Positions 43,785-55,225 of a DNA stretch of 64,000 nt are shown here, piece by piece (the first letter of the stretch is position 1; each line of letters opens with the position of its first letter). Source of the stretch: JBJXHN01 sp046233135 (GTDB lineage: Bacteria > Pseudomonadota > Alphaproteobacteria > Rhodospirillales > Rhodospirillaceae); assembly GCA_046233135.1 (NCBI GenBank), contig JBJXHN010000004.1, positions 558,001 to 622,000 on the forward strand, in the 5' to 3' direction. A model generated the notes under the pieces. It ran no database searches. It was given only the letters and a program-made list of their open reading frames with translations, and had not been told where the DNA came from. A program made the position numbers and the translations under genes.

Positions 43785-43856
43785 GGCAGCGGACTCCTCC
43801 GGGAAGGCGGTCGGAAAAATAAGTAGGGCGGGCAAGCAAGCGCGGAAAAAAGGGGA

Positions 43857-43916
43857 GCGGCCGGCCCCGCAGACCCCCGCCTTCGGCAGGCAGGGGCGGG
43901 GGAGGGGGCCGGCCGC
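43857..43916 (-). other. large two-part intercistronic hairpin between the binding protein gene and livF
   Basis: A 12-bp outer stem (GCGGCCGGCCCC / GGGGCCGGCCGC) encloses an 8-bp CCCCCGCC/GGCGGGGG stem. No T run follows. It starts 15 bases after the binding-protein stop in transcript order and could stabilise the upstream mRNA 3' end. Confidence 0.7.
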
Positions 43917-43930
43917 CGGACCCTGGGTCC

Positions 43931-45163
43931 CTAGTAGCCCAGCCAGTCCTCACGACGGGGCAGGGTGGTTTCGGCGACCTTGTGGATCACCGGCTTGCCG
44001 TCTTCCCAGGCGCCGCGATAGATGAACGAGGTCATGGTGCCCCGGTGATCTTCGACGGTCCAGGTGGACGGGCTGCACACGCCTTCCAGGCCCTTGGGCA
44101 CCCAGTCTTCCTTGGCATACATGCCCTGCTTGATGTTCTCGCCGGTGATGCCGCCGTTGGCCTTGGCCCACTCCATCGCTTCCTTCATGTAGTAGGCGCT
44201 GCAGATGCCGCGGATGTAGTGGTGGGTGCGGGGTTCGTCGTCACCGGCGATTTCCTTGACCAGGGCCATGCCCGGGGCGTCGCTGTTCCAGAAGGCGTTG
44301 GCGGCCACGAACACATAGCCGTCGCCGTTTTCGCCCATGGCGTCCAGGGTCAGCTGGTCGCCGCCCCAGATGTTGGCCATGAACTGGGTGTCCACGCCCA
44401 CGGTCTTGCAGGACTTCACCAGCGACACCACCGACGGACCCAGGTTGGCGACGTAGACGTAGTTGGCGCCGCTTTCCTTGATCGTCAGGCACTGGGCCTT
44501 GAAGTCGCCGGGCTTCAGCGACACCACCACGGGGGGCAGCACCTCGAAGCCCAGTTCGCCGGCGTATTCGGCGCAGGCTTCCTTCGGGGCGTTGGGGTAG
44601 GGGTGGTTGTCGCCGGCATGGACGAACTTCGGCGCGCCTTCGCCGCCCTTGGCCTTCCAGTCTTCGCTGGCCCACTGGGCGAGCGCCCGGCAGCCGTCGG
44701 AATAGCTGGGTCCGTAGAAGAAGTTGTAGGGGGCGGGCTTTTCCGTCTTCGGATTCTTGCCGGTGGGATCGGTCAGGTGGCCGGAATAGCTGGCCGACCA
44801 GACCGGGATCTTGTCCTTGGCGACGAAGCTGATCAGGGCTTCGGTATCGCCCGTGCCCCAGCCCTGCATGGCGACCATGTCGTTCTGGCCGGTCCACTTC
44901 TTGTACTGGCTGATGGCGCGGGGCACTTCGTAGGCGTAGTCGACGCTTTCCACCTCGACCGGGGTGCCGTCGATGCCGCCATGGGCGTTGATGTACTTCA
45001 GGGCATCGGCCACGCCCGGGCCATAGAGCTTGCCGACGAAGCCGGTGGCGCCGGTGATGTCCATCAGGTGGCCGACAAAGACCGAATCCTCGGCCTGCGC
45101 GGCGGATACCACGGATGCGGTCAGCGCGGCGGCGCAGACAGTGGCGGTCAGGGTTTTCTTCAT
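43931..45163 (-). CDS. branched-chain-type ABC substrate-binding protein (LivK-like)
   Basis: A 410-residue periplasmic binding protein. The signal peptide (MKKTLTATVCAAALTASVVS, cleaved after AAQA) precedes DSVFVGHLMDITGATGFVGK, then YGPGVADALKYINAHGGIDG. ATG 45163 follows AGGAGGTAAACCCACC. LivK-like proteins of this subgroup bind amino acids or aromatic acids; substrate here is inferred as an organic acid from the two CoA ligases in the operon. Strong ribosome-binding site plus flanking hairpins fit high expression. Confidence 0.93.
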   Translation of the reverse strand: MKKTLTATVCAAALTASVVSAAQAEDSVFVGHLMDITGATGFVGKLYGPGVADALKYINAHGGIDGTPVEVESVDYAYEVPRAISQYKKWTGQNDMVAMQGWGTGDTEALISFVAKDKIPVWSASYSGHLTDPTGKNPKTEKPAPYNFFYGPSYSDGCRALAQWASEDWKAKGGEGAPKFVHAGDNHPYPNAPKEACAEYAGELGFEVLPPVVVSLKPGDFKAQCLTIKESGANYVYVANLGPSVVSLVKSCKTVGVDTQFMANIWGGDQLTLDAMGENGDGYVFVAANAFWNSDAPGMALVKEIAGDDEPRTHHYIRGICSAYYMKEAMEWAKANGGITGENIKQGMYAKEDWVPKGLEGVCSPSTWTVEDHRGTMTSFIYRGAWEDGKPVIHKVAETTLPRREDWLGY

Positions 45164-45296
45164 GGTGGGTTTACCTCCTGTTCCAGGCATTGTGTCTGGA
45201 TTTTCCGTATTTTTTAACGACGTAAGGCTACGACGCAGGGGAACGTTAAGGCCGTTCCTTGTTGGTGCGCCCGGTTCCGGGCGGTTTATTGCTGGT

Positions 45297-45320
45297 CCCG
45301 CCTTCCCGAAGGAAGGCGGG
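45297..45320 (-). other. perfect UUCG-capped hairpin between livM and the binding protein gene
   Basis: On the minus strand CCCGCCTTCC and GGAAGGCGGG pair over 10 bases around a TTCG loop, an extra-stable tetraloop. It lies in the 207-base gap downstream of livM and may be an mRNA stability or processing signal rather than a terminator, as no T run follows. Confidence 0.65.
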
Positions 45321-45370
45321 GGGCCGGGGGCGAGCCTTCGGCGGGGGTCTTTCGACGACGGGCCGACGGA

Positions 45371-46492
45371 TCAGTGGGAGAAGGGGTACAGCTTCCAATA
45401 GGCCTTGATCAGCTTCCAGCGGTGGGCCAGGCCGTCGGGTTCGAAGATCAGGAAAAGGATGATCGCCCCGCCGATGGCCATTTCGCGGAAGAAGGCCAGG
45501 CCGTTGATGATGAAGGGCTGGTTGCCCCATTCGGTGGCCGAGATGATGCTGACGCCGCCGGCCATCACTTCGGGCAGCAGGGCCATGAACATGGTGCCCA
45601 GCATGGCGCCCATCACCGATCCCAGGCCGCCGATGATGATCATGCCCAGGAACTGGATCGACAGCAGGATGGTAAAGGCCTCGGCCGACACGTAGTTCAG
45701 GTAGTGGCCGTACAGCGCCCCGCCCACGCCGGCGTAGAAGGCGGCGATGCCGAAGGACATCACCCGGTATTTGGTCAGGTTGATGCCCATCACCTCGGCG
45801 GACAGGTAGTGGTCACGCACGGCGATGAACGCCCGGCCGTCGCGCGACCGCATCAGGTTGGCCGCCCCGACGAACATGATGATGGTGATGGTCAGGGCCA
45901 GCAGGAAGTACTTTTGGTCGTTGTCGAAGGCGAAGCCGAAGATCGACACCGTGTCGGCCATGGAACCCGAGGACCCGCCGGTGAACCAGTCCATGCGGAT
46001 GAACAGGTCTTCGATGATGAACTGGGCGGCCAGGGTGGCGATCGCCAGATACAGCCCCTTGATGCGCGCCGCCGGCGCTCCGAACAGCAGGCCGACCACC
46101 GCGGCCATCAGGCCGGCCAGGGGAATGCACAGGATCACCGGGATGCCCAGGGTGTTGTTCAGCCAGGCGGAACTGAAGGCGCCGACCCCGAAGAAGGCGG
46201 CATGCCCTAGCGAGATCTGCCCGGTGAAGCCCACCAGGATGTTCAGTCCCAGGGCGGCGATGCCGTAGTAGCAGAACTGGATCGCCAGCGAGAGGTAGTA
46301 GCCGTCGGCGAACCACCCCAGCACCGGCGCGTCTTCCAGCACCGGGAACATCAGCGGCAGCAGCACCAGCACATACAGCAGGCCGAGGAAGCCCATCATC
46401 GCGTACCGGCTGTTGCGGGTGTCGAAGATGGTGGTGTCCTGGCGATAGGTGATGCGGAAATCGCCGCAGGGACGCAGGGAAAGAGAAGCCAT
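45371..46492 (-). CDS. livM: branched-chain-type ABC transporter permease LivM
   Basis: A 373-residue inner-membrane permease with about eight helices. The family motif AALGLNILVGFTGQISLGHA is followed by AFFGVGAFSSAWL, and the EAA-like loop by GAPAARIKGLYLAIATLAAQ. The C-terminal part has MIIIGGLGSVMGAMLGTMFM. ATG 46492 is four bases after the livH stop. Its C-terminus faces the binding-protein gene across 207 bases. Confidence 0.95.
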   Translation of the reverse strand: MASLSLRPCGDFRITYRQDTTIFDTRNSRYAMMGFLGLLYVLVLLPLMFPVLEDAPVLGWFADGYYLSLAIQFCYYGIAALGLNILVGFTGQISLGHAAFFGVGAFSSAWLNNTLGIPVILCIPLAGLMAAVVGLLFGAPAARIKGLYLAIATLAAQFIIEDLFIRMDWFTGGSSGSMADTVSIFGFAFDNDQKYFLLALTITIIMFVGAANLMRSRDGRAFIAVRDHYLSAEVMGINLTKYRVMSFGIAAFYAGVGGALYGHYLNYVSAEAFTILLSIQFLGMIIIGGLGSVMGAMLGTMFMALLPEVMAGGVSIISATEWGNQPFIINGLAFFREMAIGGAIILFLIFEPDGLAHRWKLIKAYWKLYPFSH

Positions 46493-46496
46493 CTGA

Positions 46497-47390
46497 TTAC
46501 ACCCGCTCGATATCTTTGGTGCCGAACAAACCGTAGGGCTTGATCACGAGAATGATGATCAGCACCCAGAACGGAGCGATGGTCAGCATGTTGCCCCAGT
46601 GCAGGTACTGGCCGTCGACAAATTCGGACAGGTTTTCCAGGATGCCGATGATCAGCCCGCCGGCGATGGCACCGACGATGGAATCCAGCCCGCCGAGGAT
46701 CACCGCCGGGAACACCTTGATGCCAATGAAGGACAGGGCGCTCGACACCCCGTTGACCATGCCTACGGTGACGCCGGCCACCGCGCTGACCATGGCCGAG
46801 ATGGCCCAGGCCATGGCGAAGACGTTTTTCACCGAAATCCCCAGGGACTGGGCGACCTGCTGGTTGAAGGCGGTGGCGCGCATGGCCAGACCGTAGCGGG
46901 AGAAGCGGAAGAAGTAATAGAAGCCGACCATGATCAGGATCGAGATGATGAAGCTCATCAGATAGGCCGGCTGCACGTTCAGCCCCAGAATGCCGATGCT
47001 GTCGGCGTCGAAAACCCGAGGATAGGCCTCGGCGGTCTGGCCGAACAGCCAGTTGACCAGGGCGCGGGTAAAGATCGACAGGCCGATGGTCACCATGATC
47101 ACTGAAATGATCGGCTCGCCGATCATCGGCCGCAAGACCACCACCTGCAGCAGCACCCCGAAGACCATCATGAAGGCCAGGGTGATCAGGAAGCCCAGCA
47201 GGAAGGGCAATTGGAATTCCTGCAAAAGATACCAGCACACCCAGGCGCCGATCAGCAGGAATTCCCCTTGGGCGAAGTTCACCACCTGGGTGGATTTGTA
47301 GATCAGCACGAAGCACATCGCCACGACGCCGTAGAGCGTGCCGACGATGATGCCGTTGATCAGAAGCTGGAAAAGCAGTTCCCAGTTCAC
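46497..47390 (-). CDS. livH: branched-chain-type ABC transporter permease LivH
   Basis: A 297-residue permease starting MNWELLFQLLINGIIVGTLY with the motif KSTQVVNFAQGEFLLIGAWV. FPAVILGGLDSIVGAIAGGL and IIGILENLSEFVDGQYLHW are conserved in LivH. Pairs with LivM. It begins 167 bases after the acyl-CoA synthetase stop. Confidence 0.95.
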   Translation of the reverse strand: MNWELLFQLLINGIIVGTLYGVVAMCFVLIYKSTQVVNFAQGEFLLIGAWVCWYLLQEFQLPFLLGFLITLAFMMVFGVLLQVVVLRPMIGEPIISVIMVTIGLSIFTRALVNWLFGQTAEAYPRVFDADSIGILGLNVQPAYLMSFIISILIMVGFYYFFRFSRYGLAMRATAFNQQVAQSLGISVKNVFAMAWAISAMVSAVAGVTVGMVNGVSSALSFIGIKVFPAVILGGLDSIVGAIAGGLIIGILENLSEFVDGQYLHWGNMLTIAPFWVLIIILVIKPYGLFGTKDIERV

Positions 47391-47557
47391 CTTGGTCCCT
47401 CCCTGGACAGCCGCGCGGGGTCCGCACGGACTCTCCCTGTTGTTCCGGTCCTGCCGGGCGGCTCTTGTAAACCGGCCGCTCCGGCGTGGCTGGACGGTGT
47501 CCCGCGGGCCGGGTCCGTCCTTGTCTGGTGCGGTGTGGTTCGTCCGTTTCGGCCGTG

Positions 47558-49522
47558 CTATTCCGCTGCCCGGGTCGTCTTGGCCGCGCCGTTGTCCGGG
47601 GCGATCAGGGTTTCCACCTTCAGGCTGGTCTGGATGCGCGAGCGCGATCCGTCCTGGAAGGTGATCACCGTGTCGATCTCCACCCGGGGCTTGTCGGCGT
47701 AGATGGCCTCGATCTCCTTGGCGTATTTCTCGGCGATCACCCCGCGGCGCACCTTGCGGGTGCGGGTCAGCTCGCCGTCATCGGGGTCCAGTTCCTTGTA
47801 GAGCAGCAGGAACTTGCGGATGCGCTGGGCCTCGGGCAGGGTCTGGTTCACCCGCTCCACCTCTTCGCGCAGCAGGGCATAGACCTCGGGCTGGGCGGAC
47901 AGGTTGGTGTAGTTGGTGAAGGCAAGGCCGCGCTGTTCGGCCCATTTGGCGACGATGGACCAGCGGATGCAGATCATCGCCGACAGATAGGCCAGATCGC
48001 GCCCCAGGATCACCGCTTCGGCGATGAAAGCCGAGAACTTCAGCTTGTTTTCGATGAATTGCGGGCTGAACCGCACGCCGCCGGAGGTGGTGGCCAGGTC
48101 CTTGACGCGGTCGATCACCACCAGCTGACCGTTGTCGGGCTTGATGTAGCCCGCATCCCCGGTGTGCAGCCAGCCGTCCTTGACGTCGGTCTTGGCGTCC
48201 TCGCCCATCTTGTAGTAGCCGAGGAACATGCCCTGGTTGCGGCCGATGATCTCGCCCACACCCTCGCTGTCGGGGTTGAGGATCTTGACGTCTGACTTGT
48301 CGAAGGCGGTGCCGACGGTTTCATGGTCGATGGCGCCGTCGCGGTGGATGGTATAGGCGCCCGCCAGCTCCGTCTGGCCATAAAGCTGCTTCAGCGGCAC
48401 CCCCATGGCATGGAAGAAGCGGAAGGTTTCCGGCCCCATCGCCGCGCCGCCGGTGGCCGCGCTGGTCAGGAAGCTGAAGCCCAGGCGGTCGCGCAGGGCG
48501 CGGAACAGGATCACATCGGCGAGCGCGGACCGCTTGCCCTGGTCCAGGGCGGCCATGCCGATCTTCATGCCCAGCGCGAACAGCTTCTGCTTCAGCGGAG
48601 TCGAATCCATCATCCGCGCCCGCACGTCGGCGGCGATGCTTTCCCAGACGCGCGGGGCCAGCAGCACGAAGGTGGGGCCGATCTCGCGCAGGTCGGCCAT
48701 GGTGGTTTCTTCTTCTTCGACGAAGTTCACCGTGGTCCGCGCCACCAGGGCCTGCCCCAGCACGTAGACCTGTTCCATGATCCAGGGCAGGGGCAGGACG
48801 GAAACGTATTCGTCCCCCGGCCGCTTGGGGTCGGCGTTCAGGTAGTCGACGCAATGGCGCAGGAAGGCGCCGCTTTGCAGCATGGCCATCTTCGGCACCG
48901 AGGTGGTGCCCGAGGTGGTGCACAGGATGGACACATCATCGCCGCCGCCGGCGTCCACCTCGCGCTGATACAGGCCGGGATCCTCGTGCTCCAGGGCTTC
49001 GCCCTTGGCCAGCAGGTCGTCCAGCGAGATCAGCCGGGGGTCGTCGTATTTGCGCATGCCCCGGGAGTCGCAGTAGACGATCAGCCGGACGGAGGGGATC
49101 TTGTCCTCCAGCTCCAGCAGCTTGTCCACCTGCTCCTCGTCCTCGGCGATGATCGCCGCGACGTCGGCATAGGTGATCAGGTATTCGGCTTCGGTGCCCA
49201 GCACGTCCTTGTAGATGCCCAGCGACAGGCACCCCAGGGCATGGGCGGCCACTTCGCCCCACACCCATTCGGGTCGGTTGGCGCCCAGAAGGCCGATCAC
49301 CTGGCCGCGTTCGATGCCGCTGGCCCGCAGGCCGAGCGCCATCAGCCGCACCTTTTCCGCATAGTCCTTCCAAGTGAATTCGTTCCAGATGCCGAATTCC
49401 TTTTCGCGCAGGGCCACGTCGTCGGGCCAGCAGCGCGCGTTGCGAATCAGCACCTTGGGGAAGGTATCCAGGCCGGACACATCGGCGTATTCGGGCGTCC
49501 GGGTGTTTTTCCGCCGTGCCAT
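47558..49522 (-). CDS. long-chain acyl-CoA synthetase-type AMP-binding enzyme (FadD-like)
   Basis: A 654-residue adenylate-forming ligase. The nucleotide loop is ILCTTSGTTSVPKMAMLQSG (the usual TSGTTGxPK with S for G), and the adenine motif is YGQTELAGAYTIHRDG. The hinge Asp-Arg is in LVVIDRVKDLATTSGGVRFS, and a GDAGYIKPDNG motif is present. ATG 49522 overlaps the livG stop by one base (TGATG), so the two are coupled. It gives acyl-CoA + AMP + PPi. Being inside a liv operon it probably activates the imported acid. An alternative reading of the frame further upstream is not needed. Confidence 0.93.
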   Translation of the reverse strand: MARRKNTRTPEYADVSGLDTFPKVLIRNARCWPDDVALREKEFGIWNEFTWKDYAEKVRLMALGLRASGIERGQVIGLLGANRPEWVWGEVAAHALGCLSLGIYKDVLGTEAEYLITYADVAAIIAEDEEQVDKLLELEDKIPSVRLIVYCDSRGMRKYDDPRLISLDDLLAKGEALEHEDPGLYQREVDAGGGDDVSILCTTSGTTSVPKMAMLQSGAFLRHCVDYLNADPKRPGDEYVSVLPLPWIMEQVYVLGQALVARTTVNFVEEEETTMADLREIGPTFVLLAPRVWESIAADVRARMMDSTPLKQKLFALGMKIGMAALDQGKRSALADVILFRALRDRLGFSFLTSAATGGAAMGPETFRFFHAMGVPLKQLYGQTELAGAYTIHRDGAIDHETVGTAFDKSDVKILNPDSEGVGEIIGRNQGMFLGYYKMGEDAKTDVKDGWLHTGDAGYIKPDNGQLVVIDRVKDLATTSGGVRFSPQFIENKLKFSAFIAEAVILGRDLAYLSAMICIRWSIVAKWAEQRGLAFTNYTNLSAQPEVYALLREEVERVNQTLPEAQRIRKFLLLYKELDPDDGELTRTRKVRRGVIAEKYAKEIEAIYADKPRVEIDTVITFQDGSRSRIQTSLKVETLIAPDNGAAKTTRAAE

Positions 49523-50340
49523 CAGGCAACCTCCTGCCCGGACGCCGCGGCGTCCTCTTCGTCGTCCTCGCCCAGATAGGCCTTTTTCACGTAAGGATTG
49601 CTCATGATCTCGTCGGGCAGGCCCTCGGCGATCTTCTGCCCGAAGTCGAGCACGATCACCCGTTCGCTGATGTCCATGACCACGCCCATGTCGTGTTCGA
49701 TCATGACCACGGTCATGCCCCACTCTTCGTTCAGATCGACGATGAAGCGGGTCATGTCCTCCTTCTCTTCCTGGTTCATGCCGGCCATGGGTTCGTCCAG
49801 CAGGATCAGGTTGGGACGCAGGGCCACGGCCCGGGCCAGTTCCACCCGCTTGCGCAGGCCATAGGACAAGGTGCCTGCCGTGGCCTTGCGGATATGGGTG
49901 ATTTCCAGGAAGTCGATGATGTCTTCGACCGTGCGGCGGTGGGTCAACTCTTCCTGCTGCGCCCCGCCGAACCAGTAAAGCGCCCCGGTCAGGAAGTTGT
50001 TCTTCAGCAGGTGGTGGCGGCCGACCATGATATTGTCCAGCACCGACATGTGCCCGAACAGGGCCAGGTTCTGGAAGGTGCGGCCGATGCCCAGGTCGGT
50101 CCGCTTGTTGGGTGGCAGACCGGTGACGTCCCGGCCATTGAAGACAACCGAGCCCTGCGTTGGGGTATAGCGCCCCGAGATGCAGTTCATCATCGATGTC
50201 TTGCCGGCCCCGTTGGGACCGATAATGGCGAAGAGTTCGCCGGGCTTGACGGCGAAAGAAACATTGGAAAGCGCGCGCACGCCACCGAAGTGCAGCGATA
50301 CGTCGCGGATTTCCAGGATTGGTGAATCCGTGGAATTCAA
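49522..50340 (-). CDS. livG: branched-chain-type ABC transporter ATP-binding protein LivG
   Basis: A 272-residue ATPase, first gene of the operon. Walker A GPNGAGKTS, the LivG-type LSYGLRKRVELARAVALRPN signature, Walker B LILLDEPMAGMNQEEKEDMT and the EHDMGVVMDISERVIVLDFG switch region are clear. MNSTDSPILEIRDVSLHFGG is a normal start. A palindromic operator lies 108 bases upstream. LivG pairs with LivF. Confidence 0.95.
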   Translation of the reverse strand: MNSTDSPILEIRDVSLHFGGVRALSNVSFAVKPGELFAIIGPNGAGKTSMMNCISGRYTPTQGSVVFNGRDVTGLPPNKRTDLGIGRTFQNLALFGHMSVLDNIMVGRHHLLKNNFLTGALYWFGGAQQEELTHRRTVEDIIDFLEITHIRKATAGTLSYGLRKRVELARAVALRPNLILLDEPMAGMNQEEKEDMTRFIVDLNEEWGMTVVMIEHDMGVVMDISERVIVLDFGQKIAEGLPDEIMSNPYVKKAYLGEDDEEDAAASGQEVA

Positions 50341-50447
50341 AGCTGTCGGCCTCCCTGTTCAGCCGCTCCTGTCGGTGGGGTTTTGTTCTTTGAACCCATT
50401 CTCGACACTTGGTGAGCCGCTGTTTTGACTATACGACCTACCCTGAA

Positions 50448-50463
50448 TTGACGTTTACGTCAA
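50448..50463. promoter_or_regulatory. palindromic operator TTGACGTTTACGTCAA upstream of the liv/CoA-ligase operon
   Basis: Two 7-base arms (TTGACGT and ACGTCAA) with a two-base spacer form a perfect palindrome. It lies between livG and acnA, nearer livG. The form resembles ACGT-centred operators of acid- and acyl-CoA-catabolism regulators (such as the MerR-type LiuR group), but the regulator is not encoded next to it. TATAGT near 50431-50426 on the minus strand could be a -10. Confidence 0.6.
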
Positions 50464-50855
50464 GCGGCAGCGGGATAGTCGGACATGCGGTTTTTTCGGC
50501 TTCCCGGGACCGGGGGCTGCCCGGTGGCGCTTCTGCGCCGTGGACCGGGCCGGAACGGCGCGGTTTGCCTGCGGAAGCGGGCCATCAAGTATGCCCTGAC
50601 TCCCGGCCCGGCGGGAGTCCATTCGGGATCCGCATGGGTCTCCGGGCGTTAGTAGCGGTAAGCCGGTCCGGATTTCCGCTTCAAGGACGGCATCGCCACC
50701 GCCATATGGGAACCAGGCCGGATGCGCTGCCCCCCTTTCCCGGGAAAGGACCGGGCTGCCGCGTCCGCGGGTCCGGAGTCCCGGATAGCCTCCGATTCCG
50801 GAGGTGACGGTCGGGACGTTCGGCAGTTTCAACACCGCAGCCAGGGAGTCCCCTC
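50464..50855. other. livG-acnA divergent intergenic region
   Basis: 392 bases, GC-rich, without a recognisable gene; frames on the minus strand (for example 50455-50835) have no coding character. It should contain the acnA promoter; no strong -35/-10 pair was found. Confidence 0.45.
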
Positions 50856-53534
<2,679 letters not shown>

Positions 53535-53570
53535 GCCTCGTTCCCCCAGGTCAGGGGATCGGACGGCACG

Positions 53571-53604
53571 CGCGGAGGGTCGAAAGGCCCTCCGCGTTTT
53601 GTTG
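53571..53604 (+). terminator. Rho-independent terminator of acnA
   Basis: CGCGGAGGG and CCCTCCGCG pair over nine bases around a TCGAAAGG loop, followed by TTTTGTT. It also faces the convergent gene ending at 53614. Confidence 0.85.
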
Positions 53605-53613
53605 GGCCGCGTT

Positions 53614-53976
53614 TTATTCGGCCTGTCGTCGCAGGACGGATTTGCCGGGCGGGTTCCAGGCGCTTTGGCCCGGCGTGGGGCTGCGGCCCTGCCCTTTCGT
53701 GTCCGGGCGGAATTCGCTGTGCAGATCGCCAGCCGGATCGGTCAGGCTGCCTTTGACCACATTGTTCAGCAGGGTGGCTTCGTAGGCGTCCTTGACCTGC
53801 TGCCACACATCCGTCCTGCCGGCTTCGGCGGGGTCCGTGACCACACCGCTGAGCGGCGCATCGTGGTCATGGCGGGGGTCGACCGGATGGTTCGCCTGCT
53901 CCAGCACGAAACGCAGAGCGTCGTCCATGTTGAAGCCAGAAGGCGCCGGGTCTTCCTCTTCTGCGTGATCGGGCAT
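53614..53976 (-). CDS. small hypothetical protein coupled to the ADP-ribosyltransferase-like gene
   Basis: A 120-residue soluble protein starting MPDHAEEEDPAPSGFNMDDA, with an acidic N-terminus and Asp/His-rich HPVDPRHDHDAP. A second part, DVWQQVKDAYEATLLNNVVK, is helical. Its ATG 53976 lies one base after the upstream stop with GGAGGAGTGAC as ribosome-binding site, so the two are made together. No domain is recognised. An immunity or chaperone role for the neighbouring enzyme is a reasonable but unproven guess. Confidence 0.75.
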   Translation of the reverse strand: MPDHAEEEDPAPSGFNMDDALRFVLEQANHPVDPRHDHDAPLSGVVTDPAEAGRTDVWQQVKDAYEATLLNNVVKGSLTDPAGDLHSEFRPDTKGQGRSPTPGQSAWNPPGKSVLRRQAE

Positions 53977-53977
53977 G

Positions 53978-54571
53978 TCACTCCTCCTCCAGCATCAGAA
54001 GCATGCGATGATCCCGTGTCTGCCCGATATTGCGAATCGTGAAAGGCGTGGACGGCAGAAAGAGAATTTCGCGGTCCGTCGGGACCGGGGCGACGGACCC
54101 GATGTCTCGGCCCGTCTTGCCGTAAAGGATGATCGACCAGCGTCCCGGAGACGTCGACGGCCGCGTGCTGGCGCTGAAGAAGCCGCGATCCATAAAGGGC
54201 TTGCCGATGATGTCGGGGGTCACCAAACGCTCCTCCAGCTCTCTCGGCAGGTCGGTTCTGCGATAGACGACCCCCGCAAACGGGGGGAGCCGGAGAAGGG
54301 CACCGGTCATCACCTGGATGGCGGGCATCAGCTTGACCAGCGCGAGGGCGTCCTGATGGCGTATGGCGGCGTTTATCGTGCGGAAAAGGGCGCTGCCGTC
54401 CGGTCTTTCGGTTGTGTAGACGTGCAGCGCGACCGCTTGGCGCGGATCGAGGCCGGCCGCCCGCGCCCTGCCGATGATCCCGCTATCCTGCAGCCGGGAC
54501 AGAACGCTGATATACGCAGGTGTGCCGTACCAGGCGACAAATCGCCGAAGTGCGTCATTTTCCTTGCTCAT
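53978..54571 (-). CDS. putative ADP-ribosyltransferase-fold (ADPRT exoenzyme-like) protein
   Basis: A 197-residue protein starting MSKENDALRRFVAWYGTPAY. The C-terminal 120 residues follow the R-S-E ADP-ribosyltransferase plan: VVYRRTDLPRELEERLV (Arg strand), a GKPFMDRGFFSASTR block (STS-like), and DREILFLPSTPFTI (the ExE-like loop, here D-x-E). LSRLQDSGIIGRARAAGLDP forms a preceding helical segment. Such enzymes transfer ADP-ribose from NAD to targets and are often toxins. The Asp for Glu in the biglutamate motif is unusual. No signal peptide. It is divergent from merR (219 bases). Confidence in the fold is moderate. Confidence 0.68.
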   Translation of the reverse strand: MSKENDALRRFVAWYGTPAYISVLSRLQDSGIIGRARAAGLDPRQAVALHVYTTERPDGSALFRTINAAIRHQDALALVKLMPAIQVMTGALLRLPPFAGVVYRRTDLPRELEERLVTPDIIGKPFMDRGFFSASTRPSTSPGRWSIILYGKTGRDIGSVAPVPTDREILFLPSTPFTIRNIGQTRDHRMLLMLEEE

Positions 54572-54730
54572 GCTCGATCCCGGGATGGCGGACAGGCCCC
54601 CTGACGCCCGTGAACCCTGCGGGCGGGTGCAATACCCATTCTGGTAGCATAAAGTCTTTGCTGCGTCTAATTGTGCCTGCGGTCCCTCCGGCCCGGCGGC
54701 GGAGGGTGCGAGAGCCTGAAAAAAACCTCC

Positions 54731-54761
54731 TTGACTTAGAGTGTACTCGAACCCGTAGCTT
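54731..54761 (+). promoter_or_regulatory. MerR-type promoter with 19-bp spacer, merR-CMD operon
   Basis: TTGACT (54731-54736) and TAGCTT (54756-54761) are 19 bases apart, the overlong spacing that MerR-family activators correct. The spacer contains the dyad AGAGTGTACTC. ATG of the merR gene is 30 bases further on. Confidence 0.7.
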
Positions 54762-54790
54762 TTCGGGCGTCGTGACGGGATGCAGGTAAC

Positions 54791-55225
54791 ATGAAGATCG
54801 GAGAACTCGCGAAACGCAGTGGTCTGTCGGCCCATACGCTCCGGTACTACGAGCGGATCGGCCTGCTGCCCGGCGTGGACCGGGACGCTTCGGGGCAGCG
54901 GGACTACGACGCATCGATTCTGATCTGGATCGAATTTCTCGGTCGGCTGAAAACCACGGGCATGCCGATCCGCCAGATGCTGCGCTATGCCGCCCTGCGG
55001 GATCAGGGGCCGCAAACCGGGCCGGAACGCCGGGTGCTGCTGGAAGCGCACCGGGAGGAGGTCCGGGCGCGGGTTGCCGAGTTGCAGGCCTGTCTTCTCG
55101 TCCTCGACACCAAGATCGACACCTACGTCGAATCGGAAACGAGGACACAAGACGATGACTCAAACACGGGAACACGCCACCCAAAGCCGGCTGGAGCGCG
55201 GGCGGCGGGCGCTGGCAGAGATTGA
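54791..55225 (+). CDS. MerR-family transcriptional regulator
   Basis: A 144-residue regulator. MKIGELAKRSGLSAHTLRYY then ERIGLLPGVDRDASGQRDYD is the winged HTH, and the coiled-coil dimerisation helix is about residues 80-118 (EAHREEVRARVAELQACLLV). This matches the short NmlR/AdhR-type group, which respond to aldehydes or electrophiles, though the key Cys for that (in this case C98 in AELQACLLV) is only suggestive. The C-terminal tail overlaps the CMD gene start by 71 bases. Confidence 0.92.
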   Translation: MKIGELAKRSGLSAHTLRYYERIGLLPGVDRDASGQRDYDASILIWIEFLGRLKTTGMPIRQMLRYAALRDQGPQTGPERRVLLEAHREEVRARVAELQACLLVLDTKIDTYVESETRTQDDDSNTGTRHPKPAGARAAGAGRD

